From the NCBI GenBank assembly GCA_026075535.2, contig AP026542.1, positions 1,364,001 to 1,428,000 of the forward strand: a stretch of DNA of 64,000 bases. Reading direction: 5' to 3'. The notes under the pieces are model-generated. The model was not told the DNA's origin. It did no database searches and saw only the letters and a list, made by a program, of their open reading frames with translations. Positions 42,849 through 54,621 of this stretch are shown here, piece after piece; the first letter of the stretch is position 1; each line of letters starts with the position of its first letter. The stretch comes from Tricholoma matsutake. Its lineage: Eukaryota > Basidiomycota > Agaricomycetes > Agaricales > Tricholomataceae. Made by a program: the position numbers and the translations under genes.

Positions 42849-45730
42849 TTTGGGTTCCCATGAATAATTTTCATTGGTATAGTTTTTCCACTTTATTAAA
42901 AACTCCAATTTGTTCCGTTGAAGACGTGAGTCTAGAATTTCTTCAACTATGTATTCTGGAGCACCTTCTACTATTATTGGAGGTTGCGGAGTAGTTTGTT
43001 GGCCAGGAATAGTGGGCAGGCGGTAAGGGTGTAGGCGGGATACATTAATCTCGGGATCAATCTTGAATGATCGGAGTAATTTTAGCACTACCGCATTAGG
43101 CGAGATTACTTTAGAGATCGCATATGGGCCAACTTGTTTTTCCATAAGTTTCCTCGAAGGTCGTGGAATATTCAGGTCCTTGGTACTTAGCCATACCAAG
43201 TCACCAACTTTGTACTCTGGAGCGCATGCTCGAGTACGATCCACGTGTCGCATCATGTCATCATGTGCTTTCTTCAATGCTGCCTCTGCTTCCTCTTGTA
43301 CCTTTTGCATGTTAGATACAAAGTCTTCTACCAACTGTACTTTGACTTCCCTTCTGGGTTCTACTCCCATGCGAGGATGATATCCATAATTTGCGAAAAA
43401 GGGTGACATACAAGTAGCCGAATGGAATTTGTTATTGTGGGAAAATTCGGCAATTGCCAACCATTTGGGCCAGTCGGTTTGTTGGTAGTTGACAAACATA
43501 CATAGGTACTGCTCCAACTCCTAATTCATTCTCTCTGTCTGCCCATCAGTCTGCGGGTGATATGCCATAGATAATTTAGTTTGAATTCCCAATATGTTGT
43601 TTAGTTCTCGCATAAACATGGAAGCAAATTGTGGTCCACAATTGGAGATAACGGTATCAGGTAACCCATGTAACCGCCATACCTGATTTAGATAGAGGTG
43701 CGCCAAGCCCAATGATGAGGTTTCTGTAGTAGGAATAATATGGACCTCCTTTGTAAAGTGGTCACATACTATGAATATTGCATCATACCCTTGAGCCTCA
43801 GGTAATCCGGTAATAAAATCCACAGATATGTCTTGCCATGGTGCTTTAGGTATAGGGTTTGGCATTAATTTTCCTGCAGGTTTCTCTGGAAATTTCTTCC
43901 CCCTCATGCACGTATCACATCCATCCACATACCCCAACACATACTTTGAAATTCTGGGCCACCAATAATTTCTCATTACTAATTCCAACGTCTTCCATCT
44001 TCCTGGGTGTCTGGCAATCGGCATATTGTGATGTAACCAGATGATCTCCCTTTGCAAATCCTGATCCTTCGGTACATACACTTTTCCTCGAAACAACACC
44101 AACCCTTGTTCCTCAGCCCATTCATCTCCTTTGATATTACCTTTCTTCTCTCCCTTCAGAGCTTTCACGGCTTCCACTACTTCATCATCCATTTCCGAAC
44201 ATTGTCTAATTTTAGACAACATTTCCATTTCCGAGCTATCTATTAATAGATGCCCTTGATGCATAGCACAAATGCGAAAGTATTTGGGTTTGAGTAAGGT
44301 AACATTTTTATTGTCCTCCTCCACCCCCCTTTTATGATCAATACATCTGGATAATGTATCTGCTTTCCTCATTAAGCTTCCTGCTTTGTGGACCAAGTGA
44401 AAATTGAAATGTGATAGGAATAGTGCCCAACGTGCTTACCTGCAATTAAGCTTTTTAACGGACATGAAGTATTGCAGATTTTGATGATCCGTCCAGATCT
44501 CAATCTGATGTGTACATCCCTCCAAATAATGTCTCCATGCCTCCAATGCTCATATTATCCCCAACATCTCTTTGTCATGCACATCATAATTCCTCTCCAC
44601 ATCATTCAACCCTTTTGACAAGTATGCACAAGGATGCCATTTGTCATCTTTGCACAGCATTGATAATACCACTCCAGTAGCAAAATCGGATGCATCAGAT
44701 TCCACTCACAAAGGGCATGTGAAATCTACTGGGGCTCATATTGGTCCCTCCACAAACTTCCTCTTCAACTCCTCAACCACTGTCTGCTGCTGCCCTCCCC
44801 ACCTCCATACTACTCCCTTTTGTGTAAGGTTATGTAAGGGTGCGGCAATTTTAGAAAAATTGTGCACAAAGCGACGATAATAATTTGCGAGTCTCAAGAA
44901 GGCTTGAACCTCCTTGACATGGGTGGGTGCAGGCCAATCTGTGATCACCTGTACCTTGATCAGATCCATTTTGATCCCATCAGGGCTGATCAATAATCCT
45001 AGGAACTCAATCTCGCTTGCCCCAAACACACACTTCTCTGGTTTCAAAAATAGATCATTCCCCGCCAACCTCTGTAACACCCTCCTGTACTATCGCCTCA
45101 TGATTCTCTTCATCCTCCATGAATATCAGAATGTCGTCAATAAATATTATTACCATGCCTTTGTCTATTACGTTCTTGAAAATGTCGTTCATCATATTTT
45201 GAAAGGTCAGGGGACTATTAGTCATCCCAAAAAACATGACAAGCGGCTCGAAGGATCCTTGATGCGTGGCAAATGCTGCCTTCCACTCATCTCCTTTCTT
45301 TATCTGTACATTGTTGTATCCCCATTGTAAATCCAATTTTGTAAAGACCTTGGCTTTTCCCACCTTGTCAATTATTTCTGAGATCAACGGCAGGGGGTAT
45401 GTGTTCTTCACTGTCCACTCATTCAAATACCTATAATCTGTACACATCCTCTTCCTTTGGTCTTTCTTTGGCATGAAGAATATTGGTGACATCTGCGGTG
45501 ATTTCGAAGGTCATATGTATCCTTTGCGCACCACTTCTTCTTGTTCCATTGGAGATAACGGATATACCTTCGACTTCTTTGGCACAAACCCTGGCTTCAT
45601 CTCAATCGCATGATCCCATGGCTTCCGCACCAGCATTTGCTCAGACTCCTTCTTCTGGAACACTGACAGATGTTCATGATACACTTTTGGCACCCATTCC
45701 TCCACTGGCTTCTCCACCTTCATGATATTC
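42849..45730 (-). pseudogene. Gypsy-B pol: RT, RNase H, integrase, chromodomain
   Basis: RT starts with [20 protein letters not shown] (about 45490), shows [10 protein letters not shown] and FIDDIL, and is preceded by the protease-RT linker (WDHAIEMKPG, VYPLSPMEQEE). RNase H, the integrase zinc region, integrase core (SVDFITGLPE, HPQTDGQTERMN) and chromodomain (VEEILDSRLQRNKLEFLIKW) follow toward lower coordinates. Stops include TGA at the GII/ALEAW junction of RNase H, identical to the stop in the 2398-5399 copy, TAA near 44440 for Gln, and TAG at 43518-43520 for Gln. Nearly every stop is one C-to-T step from an Arg or Gln codon. Confidence 0.88.
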
Positions 45731-45899
45731 TTGTCCCATGACTGTCCTCCACAAATTGTTCTAAAGGTTTGCTTCTGCTCTTCTTTCTCGATCATGATCA
45801 GAACTTCCCCATTTGGCATTTCCTCATCCTCCACTTCCTCCATCGTAACAGAATACTTTCTCGGACGTTCTTTCTCTTTCTTTTTCCTTTTTTCCTTCT

Positions 45900-46481
45900 T
45901 CATCTTCCTCCCATACACATTACATTCCCAGTTTTCCAATCAATTTCGGGATTATGCTTCTGTGACCATGGACATCCTATTATTAGATTGGTTTTCCCAA
46001 GATTGCACACTTTGAATATGGCTCGCTCCTGATGCTCCTGATACTTTAGTACCATAGTCACCTCCTCCTTGATAGTTCCTCCACGATTGACTGTTCCATC
46101 AATATTGTACACCATTATAGGTTGCGCCAACTTGTGTGTGTTAATACCGTTTCTGGTAATTAAGGATCAATTAATAAATAATCCTGTAGCACCACTGTCA
46201 AGCAACGCTTCCACATCAATAGCTGCATGTGTGTCCACTGTCTTCAGTCCCACAGTCAAGGTGATTTTGGGTTCTACTCGCGCAGAGCAAATAAAGAATT
46301 TAGGGGTTTTCAGAAATGATGCATGAAAATTGTCACGTGATTGACAACAGTTGTACTCCTTTTCTTCATGTGATTCAGAACAGTTATACTCCTCCTCGAT
46401 TTCCTTTTCTGATTTACTCTGGGTTTCCTCGGATACTAATACATTGTAATGATTCTGGGTCACCAATGGGGAAACCTTCAC
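45900..46481 (-). pseudogene. Gypsy-B protease domain
   Basis: VEALLDSGATGLFIN (46230-46167) is the retropepsin active-site motif. A TAA follows directly, where family members continue with a basic residue. The same frame resumes with THKLAQPIMVYNIDGTVNRGG and the second motif LIIGCPWSQKHNPEIDW (about 45960-45920). The upstream stretch is acidic and Cys-containing without further homology. Confidence 0.85.
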
Positions 46482-46559
46482 TGGGACTCTTCCACAAAAT
46501 TCTTCTGCTTGCCTTCCTCCAGCTTCACTTCCTCAATTGTAGCTTCCCTAATCTTTCTT

Positions 46560-47573
46560 TTCTGCCTACAATTCCTAGAAATGTGTCCTAACTGCCCACA
46601 GTTAAAACATTTAAGTGAGGCTCATCTCCCTGCTTGATCAACCTCCATTGCCTCTGCTGGTGCTGCTGACTCCATAACTATAGGTGTCACTGCCATGGCC
46701 GGTGGCTGTGCCCTTGGAGCTTGCACCTGAGGTGCCTTTCCTTTCTCGGACTTTCCTCCTGATGACTTTCCAAATTTACTACTTCTGTACATCAACTTTG
46801 ACTCCGCCTGTTCCTGCTGATATTGCTGGTCAAGGTGCATTGCCCAATTATACCACTCGTCCAACTTCTCTGGCATAGAAGGTAGTCGGTAGATAGACTT
46901 GAATAAAGAGGGATTTAATCCTGCTTTCAAAAACTCTACCAACGCGGCTTCTCCCATGTCCGTTTGCAAAGCTTCTGCTTTGAACTGCAAAATAAATTCA
47001 TCCGCCATTAAAGAACCTTGGCACATGGTTTTTAATTTAGCATTGGCTGTCGCCTTTGGATTAGGGTCTCCAAACTGTGCCTCCAATCTCTCCAGAAATT
47101 CCTTGAAGGTTACAAAAGGTTTATTTTGTGGCAATTTGATTAATAGCCTCGTTTCTCCAGAACTGTGCTTTCCCCCCCTGAATGTATGAGAGAGCAAACA
47201 TAATCCTAGACTCGGCTGTACGAAACTCTGGCTTCCTCCCATGGATGTACAATACTATAGAGCTGATGAAGGATTTTGTATTCTCCATGGTACCGTCAAA
47301 GATTTGTGGGGGCACGTACTTAGGCAAGTGTGCTTTTCCATTTCCGGATTTCTCCACCATCTCATCCTCCTGCGATATCCACTCCACCATCTCCTCCATC
47401 TCATCATCTCTTTCTCCTATCGTCTCTGGCTGTACATCCACTTGTCTGGGCTGTGATGCTGCCAATACTGACACTAATTGGGACATTTGTGCTGTGAGCA
47501 CATCAATTTTCACCTCTAGTGCTGGTATGGGAACAGGATTAGGACCAGTATTAGAAGTTGAAGGTTCAGACAT
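46560..47573 (-). pseudogene. Gypsy-B gag with CCHC knuckle
   Basis: The N-terminal 150 residues (47573-47121) contain VKIDVLTAQMSQLVSVL and a capsid start, FDGTMENTKSFISSIVLYI through FALSYIQGGKAQFW. A one-base frame change near 47125 leads to VTFKEFLERLEAQFGDPN, GEAALVEFLKAGLNPSLF and a Gln/Lys/Pro-rich tail. A TGA at 46622 precedes the nucleocapsid knuckle CFNCGQLGHISRNC (about 46607-46566). The start Met is followed by SEPSTSNTGPNPVP. Confidence 0.85.
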
Positions 47574-48061
47574 AATTGTAAAATCTGTGATGAGTCACTT
47601 CTTCGACAATTTCAAGACTTGTTCTTTGAAACCTCTCCAAATGTTTACAGGTCATGTGATATGGTTCATCAATCATTCGTCAATCGTTCGTCATTCGTCA
47701 GGCGCCTATTTTAACACTTCAGATCAATAACCTTTCCAACAGTGCCTGATCTCGGAGATATCACTGAATTCAGCTTGTAACTAAAATAGTCATCTGAATA
47801 GAGTAATGTAAATCATAACTAAACCAGATCCAATTGGTTGTCTGGTTGCAGCTGTCCTAATGACGAGCGCTGCCTCTCGATCACTGGTGGTCGCAATGTA
47901 AGGCGAGGCCTGGCATCGGCTTATGAAAGAAAAGGTAGATTACGTATATACAAGTACTTCCGGCTCATGCCAAAAGGATGAGTAATCGGATGTGGCACGG
48001 TGAAACAATGATGTATGCACAAGTAAGAGAAGGCACACTGATATGGGAAGTTGTGTTCTTC

Positions 48062-48461
48062 TGTTAGGGTGACACCCACTATCTGCTAGCTAAGACCGTG
48101 TGGGTTCTCTCTACAAGAAGGGGGTGGGATCTGCGCTCGTGATGGGGGAATTGATGGTTTTGATGCGAGGGGTTATTAATAGGTGAGTTTGTTGAGATAG
48201 GCCTTTCACACCAAAAATGTAGGTGGAATACCTAAGAGAACACAACTGGGGTCCCCTAGGTGTGTATTCAGGGTTTATATACTATGTTACATATATTGTA
48301 CATTGTTGTTACTGATGCATTTGTACATGCATGTACATATTGATGCGTGCGAAACAAAATTCTCATGCTATCAAAGTGTAGCATCATTTGGCATCATGTA
48401 GCGTAATTCGACATAATAAATAAAATGAAATTTTATTAGGTAATGTGGTGGTTTCCTAACA
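48062..48461 (-). repeat. Gypsy-B 5' LTR
   Basis: 400-bp partner of the LTR at 41839-42238 with TSD CCAAC immediately after 48461. No standard tRNA primer-binding site was recognised on the minus strand just inside 48062. Confidence 0.95.
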
Positions 48462-48466
48462 CCAAC

Positions 48467-50960
48467 ACCATAAATCCCAAGTAAATCTATGAGTTTATAC
48501 CACTTGAATAATTAATCTAAGTGTTTGACAGCCAAATGATGCCATTCTGCAAACCAAACACAGTGCTTATCCACTTGCCAGGCTGCAAAGATTTATGATG
48601 TACCTCATAGCACATTAGCTGACCACATGAAAGGACTTCCTACACATGCAGAGGCCCATGTCAGCCAGCAAAACCTGTCACCAGCTGATGAAGAGGTTCT
48701 TGTCAAGTGGGCAAAGGTCATGGGGCATCGAGGAGTACCCTTGTCATATTCCACTCTTACTTAGTATGCCTCGGAGGTCTCAGGGAAACACATAGAAGAG
48801 GTGTGGCCTAAATGATTCCTTGCATGACACCCTGACCTCAAAATTAAGACAACAATGGGTCTTGAGAAGTGTCATGCAAAGGCTCTCAATAGTGTGGCAG
48901 TAGAAGGGTTTTATGATATTTTGGAACAGGTAGTACAGGAGTTCAGTATCAAAAAGGAGAACACCTGGAATATGGACAAGCAGGGGGTGCAACTGGGCAT
49001 AGGTGCAAAGGTTGCAGCAATTGTTAATTGTGACCAGGCAGCAGTTTATTCTGTTTAGGATGGAAGCTGTGAGCTGGTTACAGTTATCGAAGCAGTTTGT
49101 GCTGATGGAATAGCACTTGCTCCATCTGTCATTTTTCAGGGGGCATGTTGCAATCCAAAATGGGGAAGGCCTGAGAGCAACCCATCTTCTGCTAGGTATG
49201 TGCCTATCAATCACTAGCAGTCTATCTTGGTCAGGTCAAACTCATTAATAATTTTCTAGTATTTCTCTCTCTCTGAAAGGCTGGACAGATCAGGAGCTAG
49301 GCTTCAAATGGCTGTAGCAAGACTTTGAGCCAAATACTAGGCCTCAGACACTAGATGAATACTGTCTTCTGATTCTTGATGGACACAACTTGCATTGTAC
49401 CTATCTGTTTATCAAATTTTCTGTGCAACATCATATTCTCATCCTCTGCTTTCCATCACATACTACACATGCATTGCCACAATGTGATGTTAGTGTCTTT
49501 GGTCCCCTCACTCATGCATGGAGATCTCAGGTCATGCAAGCATCACAGAGAAAAATACCAATTACAAAAGATAATTTGTTATGTTACTATCATGAGGCAT
49601 GAAGTACAGCATTCAAACCAGCAACTATCCAAGCAGCATTCCAGAAGACTGGCATCTACCCTCTAGACTGTAATGTCATCCCAACATCTGCTTTTGAGCT
49701 GACAAAAAATACCTCAATAAAAGCGGCACAACCATTACCAGCTCAACTTCCACCATCACTTGTTCTGACACCAAATCCCTCCCGGTGACATCAGCAGCTA
49801 CACTAACACCAAATGCAACACCTGTCATATCTGCAGCTCCATCATCTTATGATCTTGATGTTGCAATTGAAGGTGCCCCTGCATCTGCCAACATAGTGTT
49901 GCCATGTGTCAGCTGATGTTTTTTTAGAAAATGGCTGTACTGTTCCAAATAAAATTTCTAAATTCCTGGAAATATTTGATGAGATAGAGGAGTTCAAAAG
50001 CCGAGGGGCATGTTTCGGCACTAAGAAATTGAACCACCCCTTCCTGTATTAATGCAGCTTTGATTTCAAGCCAAGCTGCAAGCCAAATCAAAGCCACATT
50101 AATAACTCAGGAAGGGCTGGTCCGATTTCTTAGTGCCAAAACATGCCCCTTGGCTTTTGAGCTCCTCTATCTCATCAAATATTTCCAGAAATTTAGAAAT
50201 TTTATTTGGAACAGTATAGCCATTTTCTGGGAAAACATCAGCTTGAGTATGCCAACACCATAAATGAGCCCGAGCCCGAGCCTGTACAGCAGTACCACAT
50301 GGAGGTCCCACCACCACTTCCACATACTGCATCACAGCGAGCACTTCAGGAGGAGAATGCAATGTTGCAAAGAATTATTGATAAAGTTGGGGTGGAGCTT
50401 GAACAGGACTATGCTCAAATGAAACTGATGGATCTGGAAAATGAAAGTTTACATCAGAAGGCATTTGCTAAGGATCAGCAGAAGGCTGTGAAGAAGAGGT
50501 TTACCTCTGGTCAGGTGCACTACATGACTGCACCTGAGATGACTGACCTCCTTGCATGACAGACATGGGAAACTGTGATGGGTGAAGTGTTTAAAGAAGC
50601 ATCAGATTGTTTCAAGGCACATCAAAAGGCAATTGATGACCACTACAAGGAAACTGCAGCCCAGAAAAAGGCAGATGAGAGAGAGTGGAAGACAGCAGAG
50701 TGAAGGGCAAAGAAAACAGAAGCTGAGGCTGAGAAGGCAGTGGCACGAGCAGAGCGAGGGAGAGCATGTGGAAGAGGGAACCATGGTCGGGCTTGTGGAA
50801 GAGGTAGGGGGCTTTGAGGGCGAGGTGGGGCCATCACACTACAAGGGTCTGACAGTTCCAAAGAGCCAATTTCAGACTCTGATTCTACTGCAATGGATAA
50901 CACAATGACATACCTGAATCTGAAACCACTGCTATTCAACCTGAACATTGCCCGCCATGA
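48467..50960 (+). pseudogene. pogo/Tigger-type DDE transposase, stop-ridden and MITE-split
   Basis: From a CAG acceptor at about 48582 the frame reads AAKIYDVPHSTLADHMKG (psq-type helix-turn-helix), LSPADEEVLVKWAKVMGHRG, a CENP-B-like segment with HPDLKIKTTMGLEK, then the DDE core: NTWNMDKQGVQLGIG (Asp kept, neighbouring Glu is Lys), VIEAVCADGIALAPSVIFQG, LLILDGHNLHCTYLFI (second Asp) and HALPQCDVSVFGPL (third Asp). An acidic, coiled-coil, Arg/Glu-rich tail continues after a MITE at 49894-50249 and reaches about 50960. Stops at 48763, 48813, 48822 and 49058 and in the tail make it inactive. Ends were not located. Gypsy-B inserted just upstream, at the CCAAC site. Confidence 0.82.
49894..50249. 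mobile_element. 356-bp foldback MITE in the pogo transposase
   Basis: TAGTGTTGCC at the left and a decayed ...CATCAGCTTGAGTA at the right bound two inverted arms of about 140 bp (AGCTGATG...CATCAGCT). TGCCAACA flanks both sides (49886-49893 and 50250-50257), a perfect 8-bp TSD, so it is a hAT-type MITE. The transposase frame is continuous once one TSD copy is dropped. Confidence 0.85.
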
Positions 50961-51185
50961 GTGTGCAGGGCCTGGGCACTGAGGTTCTTTTCAGATGATG
51001 TAGAGGAAGAAAATAGAGCTGATCCAATCTGTCTGTGACCAAGACCTCACTGAATTCCTGTACAACAGGTGCAGCCAACACAGGTACTCCCTCTGGCCCT
51101 TGACACAAGCTACCAGGGGGTACAACCACTGATGTGCCATGTCCAGGAGGCCACAAGGAAGGTGCAGGAGAGAAAACAACACCAG

Positions 51186-51428
51186 CTACAAGTGTGGATC
51201 AAGAGCCCCAGATTCCAGCATGCACAGCTGCACCAAATGAGCCAAACTCTCCTCATAACCCTTAAACACAAGGCACACCTTCCAGTGAACTGGTTTGCCA
51301 TTCTCATCCCATTTGATATGGAAAACTGGGTGACCTTTACATATATGGTGACCTGCTGGTACTTTGGCATGGGGGATCAGTCTATAAACATGCATGTCTT
51401 TCAATGATTTCAGTTCCTCCCCCCACAT
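51186..51428 (-). pseudogene. Fragment of a Copia reverse transcriptase
   Basis: About 80 residues resemble the start of a Copia RT: MWGEELKSLKDMHVYRLIPH, VPAGHHICKGHPVFHIKWD and a VCLVFKGYE ending. Only this N-terminal RT portion is present. It may once have continued elsewhere. It is a different Copia lineage from the 8921-15850 element. Confidence 0.7.
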
Positions 51429-51479
51429 CCATATGTAACTATGAGAATATCACCTGGACCTTATAACCATTATGGACAG

Positions 51480-51840
51480 ATAGATATTGTAATTCCCCAC
51501 CATTTAGTTTAACTTTTAAGAGATTTGACCATGTTATGGCCAAAACAAAAGAACATTGCAGGACATGCAACTTGTATCTGTAGTTTGCAAGTTGTTGTAA
51601 CTTGTCAGGGATGTTAAATGAATAAAATATACATGGTACACATAGTTTGGTGTGTTATTACTGTGTCTAGGAATTCTCAACCATTTTTGATGCTCCAGAG
51701 ACCGAAATTGATGGAAATATGTGTGGGAACATGGTCCAAGATGGGGATCAGTTCATAAATAGACCACTGGTCCTAATCAGTCTGGTCCAGTTTGGTTTCT
51801 GTCTTTGTTTCAGTCCTATGTACTGGACCTTTAAACACTA
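51480..51840. mobile_element. Truncated hAT-type copy
   Basis: The right end ...CCTTTAAACACTA (51840) and interior words (TGTGTGGGAACATGGTCC, GACCACTGGTCC) match the elements at 52870, 53784 and 62191. The left terminus is absent, and no TSD partner of the following GTTCCAGC was found, so it is a 5'-truncated copy. The left limit is approximate. Confidence 0.65.
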
Positions 51841-51983
51841 GTTCCAGCTGAAGGGTGGAATGCAGAGAGCTGATGTATCCACCCCAAATGATGCTTTTGC
51901 TGCAGAGATCACAGCAGAAGATGTCAAGGAGCATGTGATGCCAACTGATACAGCTGACCCAGCTTGTCCATCTACCAAGGATG

Positions 51984-52500
51984 AACTACAAGATTTGTGT
52001 GCTCTTTGGACACTGCCACACTCACAATGAACAGATTTTTGTTTCTCCATGTGGTGTCATTGTTGCATGCACCACATTCTTCAGTTCAAAGACTGTCCCG
52101 CAGACAGCAGACATGATCCACAAAGTATTCTGAGTGAAGGGCTCCATGACATTATCTTCTATGACAATAACTGCAGCATGCACAAACACCTTCATGCTCA
52201 AGGCAACTTTACCAGTCGATGTCTTCCATTGGAAGTGCAAACACAAGAAATCAGATGTTGAATGTTTGGTGCACTGCAACCCATACACATTCAAGGAGCT
52301 TCTGGGAGAGGAAAAGACATGGTATTTCACCTCCTCTATTGCAGAGCAGACTAACATTTGGCTTGGTGGATATCACTCGATACTATGAGAGATGGGTGCA
52401 GCAGAGTATGAGTTTTTCCTTGATGAGATGATCAGACAGAAGAACATTCTTACAGTACAGAAGTTGGAGGACAACAACAATAAACCCAGTAGAGATCCAG
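51984..52500 (+). pseudogene. KDZ-type transposase fragment
   Basis: Landmarks of the fungal Kyakuja-Dileera-Zisupton transposase C-terminal half are present: GHCHTHNEQIFVSPCGVIVA with CTTFFSSK, then PVDVFHWKCKHKKSDVECLV, HCNPYTFKELLGE, FTSSIAEQTNIWLGGYHSIL and, after a TGA, EYEFFLDEMIRQKN. The N-terminal half with its Cys cluster is absent. Stops at about 52132 and 52388 confirm decay. Confidence 0.75.
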
Positions 52501-52869
52501 AACTGACATATAACTTAGTATGGTACAAAACAAGTGGACAGCACAGTTGCAAGATAAAATGGAAATAAAAGAGTGTATAGAACAAAATTCCACCTCGATC
52601 ACTCTTGAGGACATGAGCCCAATCTGATGAAGACTGCTGCCAATGTGTCCAGAGACCTTCTTCAGTGCAAGGGAGCTCCCAGGCACATTCAGCTTGGGTA
52701 GAATAGCTCCATGCACATTGTTGCTTATACCATGTACCCTTCACAAACCTCACTGGGTAGAAGACTTCTTCAACCTGAGTCTTCATGTTGGTGGCTCCCT
52801 TGCCCATGATTCTAAATGCCTGTGCCATGTCTTGGGCAAACATATAATCAGGCCATGTACTACTATTCT

Positions 52870-53693
52870 TAGTGTTTGCAGGTCCAGTCCATAGGACAAA
52901 AAAAAAGACTGAAACTGGACTGAATTGGACTGGAAAAGACTGGACCAGAGGTCTATTTATGGACCAGTCTTTTGCAGTCCAGTTGCTGGTCTTTCATTTT
53001 GAAAAATATAGTAGGACTGATAGAAAACCAGTTTAAACTGGTTGCAACTGTCTTTTGTCCCACCGTGTATTTGACTTTACTCCCACACATATTTACTTCA
53101 TTTTCAGTCCCTGGATCATCAAAAATGGTCAATAATTGGTTGAGATATGACCAAAAACATTTTTGTATGAGTATTTTGTACAACTTTGATTGTGGTGCTT
53201 ATCACATGAGCTATATTTTTTTTGGACAGCTATATAACATCATAAACATAACAACAGCACACCTAACCATCTGTACCATGTTATTTTATTGATTTAACAG
53301 CCCAAATGAATTGTGACTACAAACTACAAATTACGAACTACAAACCACAACTTGAATGCATGTCCTTTCAATTTTAGCCATATCTCAGTCAAAACTTGGC
53401 AGAATTCCTTAAAAGTTGGACTAGTCTACAGGGAATTACAATATCTACCTGTCAAATGTAGTATACTTATTGGTTATAGTTGTTGAGATACATATGGCTT
53501 ATTTCCTATGAAAAGTTTTACAACCAAAGACAAGTCCGAACCAGTCTTTTTTTGGTCCATGGACCAAATAGGACCAGTCCTAAATGGTCCAGTTGCAGTC
53601 CCCCAATGTCTGGGTCGGTCCTAGACTGGTTGTGGTCAATGGTTGCCCTATTTGGAAGTCAAAAACCAGACTGGACTGGACCTTTGAACACTA
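52870..53693 (+). mobile_element. hAT-type non-autonomous element (824 bp), forward copy
   Basis: Ends TAGTGTTTGCAGGTCCAGTC and GACTGGACCTTTGAACACTA; TSD ACTATTCT at 52862-52869 and 53694-53701, perfect. The interior holds GATCATCAAAAATGGTC and a TTGAGATATGACC motif common to the 53784 and 62191 copies. No ORF. Confidence 0.94.
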
Positions 53694-53783
53694 ACTATTC
53701 TCAGAGACAAGTACACAGTTGCCCTTCCATAGTTCATCAGGGTTCTGCATGCTAGCCTGTCATTGAGGTGGCTTGTCCACAAT

Positions 53784-54621
53784 TAGTGTTTAAAGGTCCA
53801 GTCCAGTCCAGGTTTTGACTTCCAAATGGGGCAACTGGCAACTGCAACCAGTCTAGGACTGACCCAGATATTGGGGGACTGCAACCGGACCCTTTAGGAC
53901 TGGTCCTAATCAGTCCATGGACCAAAAAAGACTGGTTCAGACCAGTCTTTTGTCATAAAAGTTATTGTACCAAATAACCCATATGTATCTCAACAAATAT
54001 GACCATTACCTCATGCATATTACGTCTCTATGGATAGAGATTGTTCCCCATAGACTAATCCAACATTTAAGCAATTCTGTCAAGATTTGACTGAGATATG
54101 GCCAAACCTGAAAGGACATGCATTCAAGTTGTGGTTCATAGTTTGTAATTTGTAGTTTGTAGTCACAACTCATTTGGGATGTTAAATGAATAAAATCACA
54201 TGGTACAGATGGTTAGGTGTGTTGTTGTTATTTTTATGATGTCATATAGCTGTACATAAAAAAATTATAGCTCAGGTCATAAGCAATGCAATCAAAGTTG
54301 TTCTGATACAACAGAATACTCATACAGAAATGTTTTTGGCCATATCTCAACCAATTCTTGACTGTTTTTGATCATTCAGGGACCAAAAATGAAGTAGATA
54401 TGTGTGGGAGTAAGGTCCAACACACGATGGGGTAAAAGGCCAGTTGCAACCAGTTTTAACTGGTTTTTTATCGGTCCCACTATATTTTTCAAAACAAAAG
54501 ACTGGCAACTGGACCAAAACAGACTGGTCCATAAATAGACCACTGGACCAGTCCTAATTGGACCAGTTCAGTTCAGTTTCAGTCTTTTTTTTGGTCCTAT
54601 GGACTGGACCTTTACATACTA
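53784..54621 (-). mobile_element. hAT-type non-autonomous element (838 bp), inverted copy
   Basis: A reverse-oriented relative of the element 52870-53693, only 90 bp away. Ends TAGTGTTTAAAGGTCCAGTC and GACTGGACCTTTACATACTA; TSD TCCACAAT (53776-53783) and TCCACAAA (54622-54629), one mismatch. Together the pair forms an inverted repeat of about 1.75 kb with a 90-bp spacer. Confidence 0.92.

Larger units (their letters stand above)
41839..48461 (-). mobile_element. Gypsy-B: full-length chromodomain Ty3/Gypsy element
   Basis: Both LTRs are present (41839-42238 and 48062-48461, 400 bp each, TGTTAGG...CCTAACA), and the flanks CCAAC (41834-41838) and CCAAC (48462-48466) are a perfect 5-bp TSD. A polypurine tract lies next to 42238. 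On minus the order is gag, CCHC knuckle, protease, RT, RNase H, integrase, chromodomain. All domains carry stops; a solo LTR of another family is inserted at 42423-42848. It belongs to the same family as the truncated copy at 2398-5399. Confidence 0.95.

Noticed and set aside
50643..50948. Minus ORF rich in Ser/Pro/Leu
   Set aside because: Antisense shadow of the Arg/Glu/Ala-rich tail of the pogo transposase.
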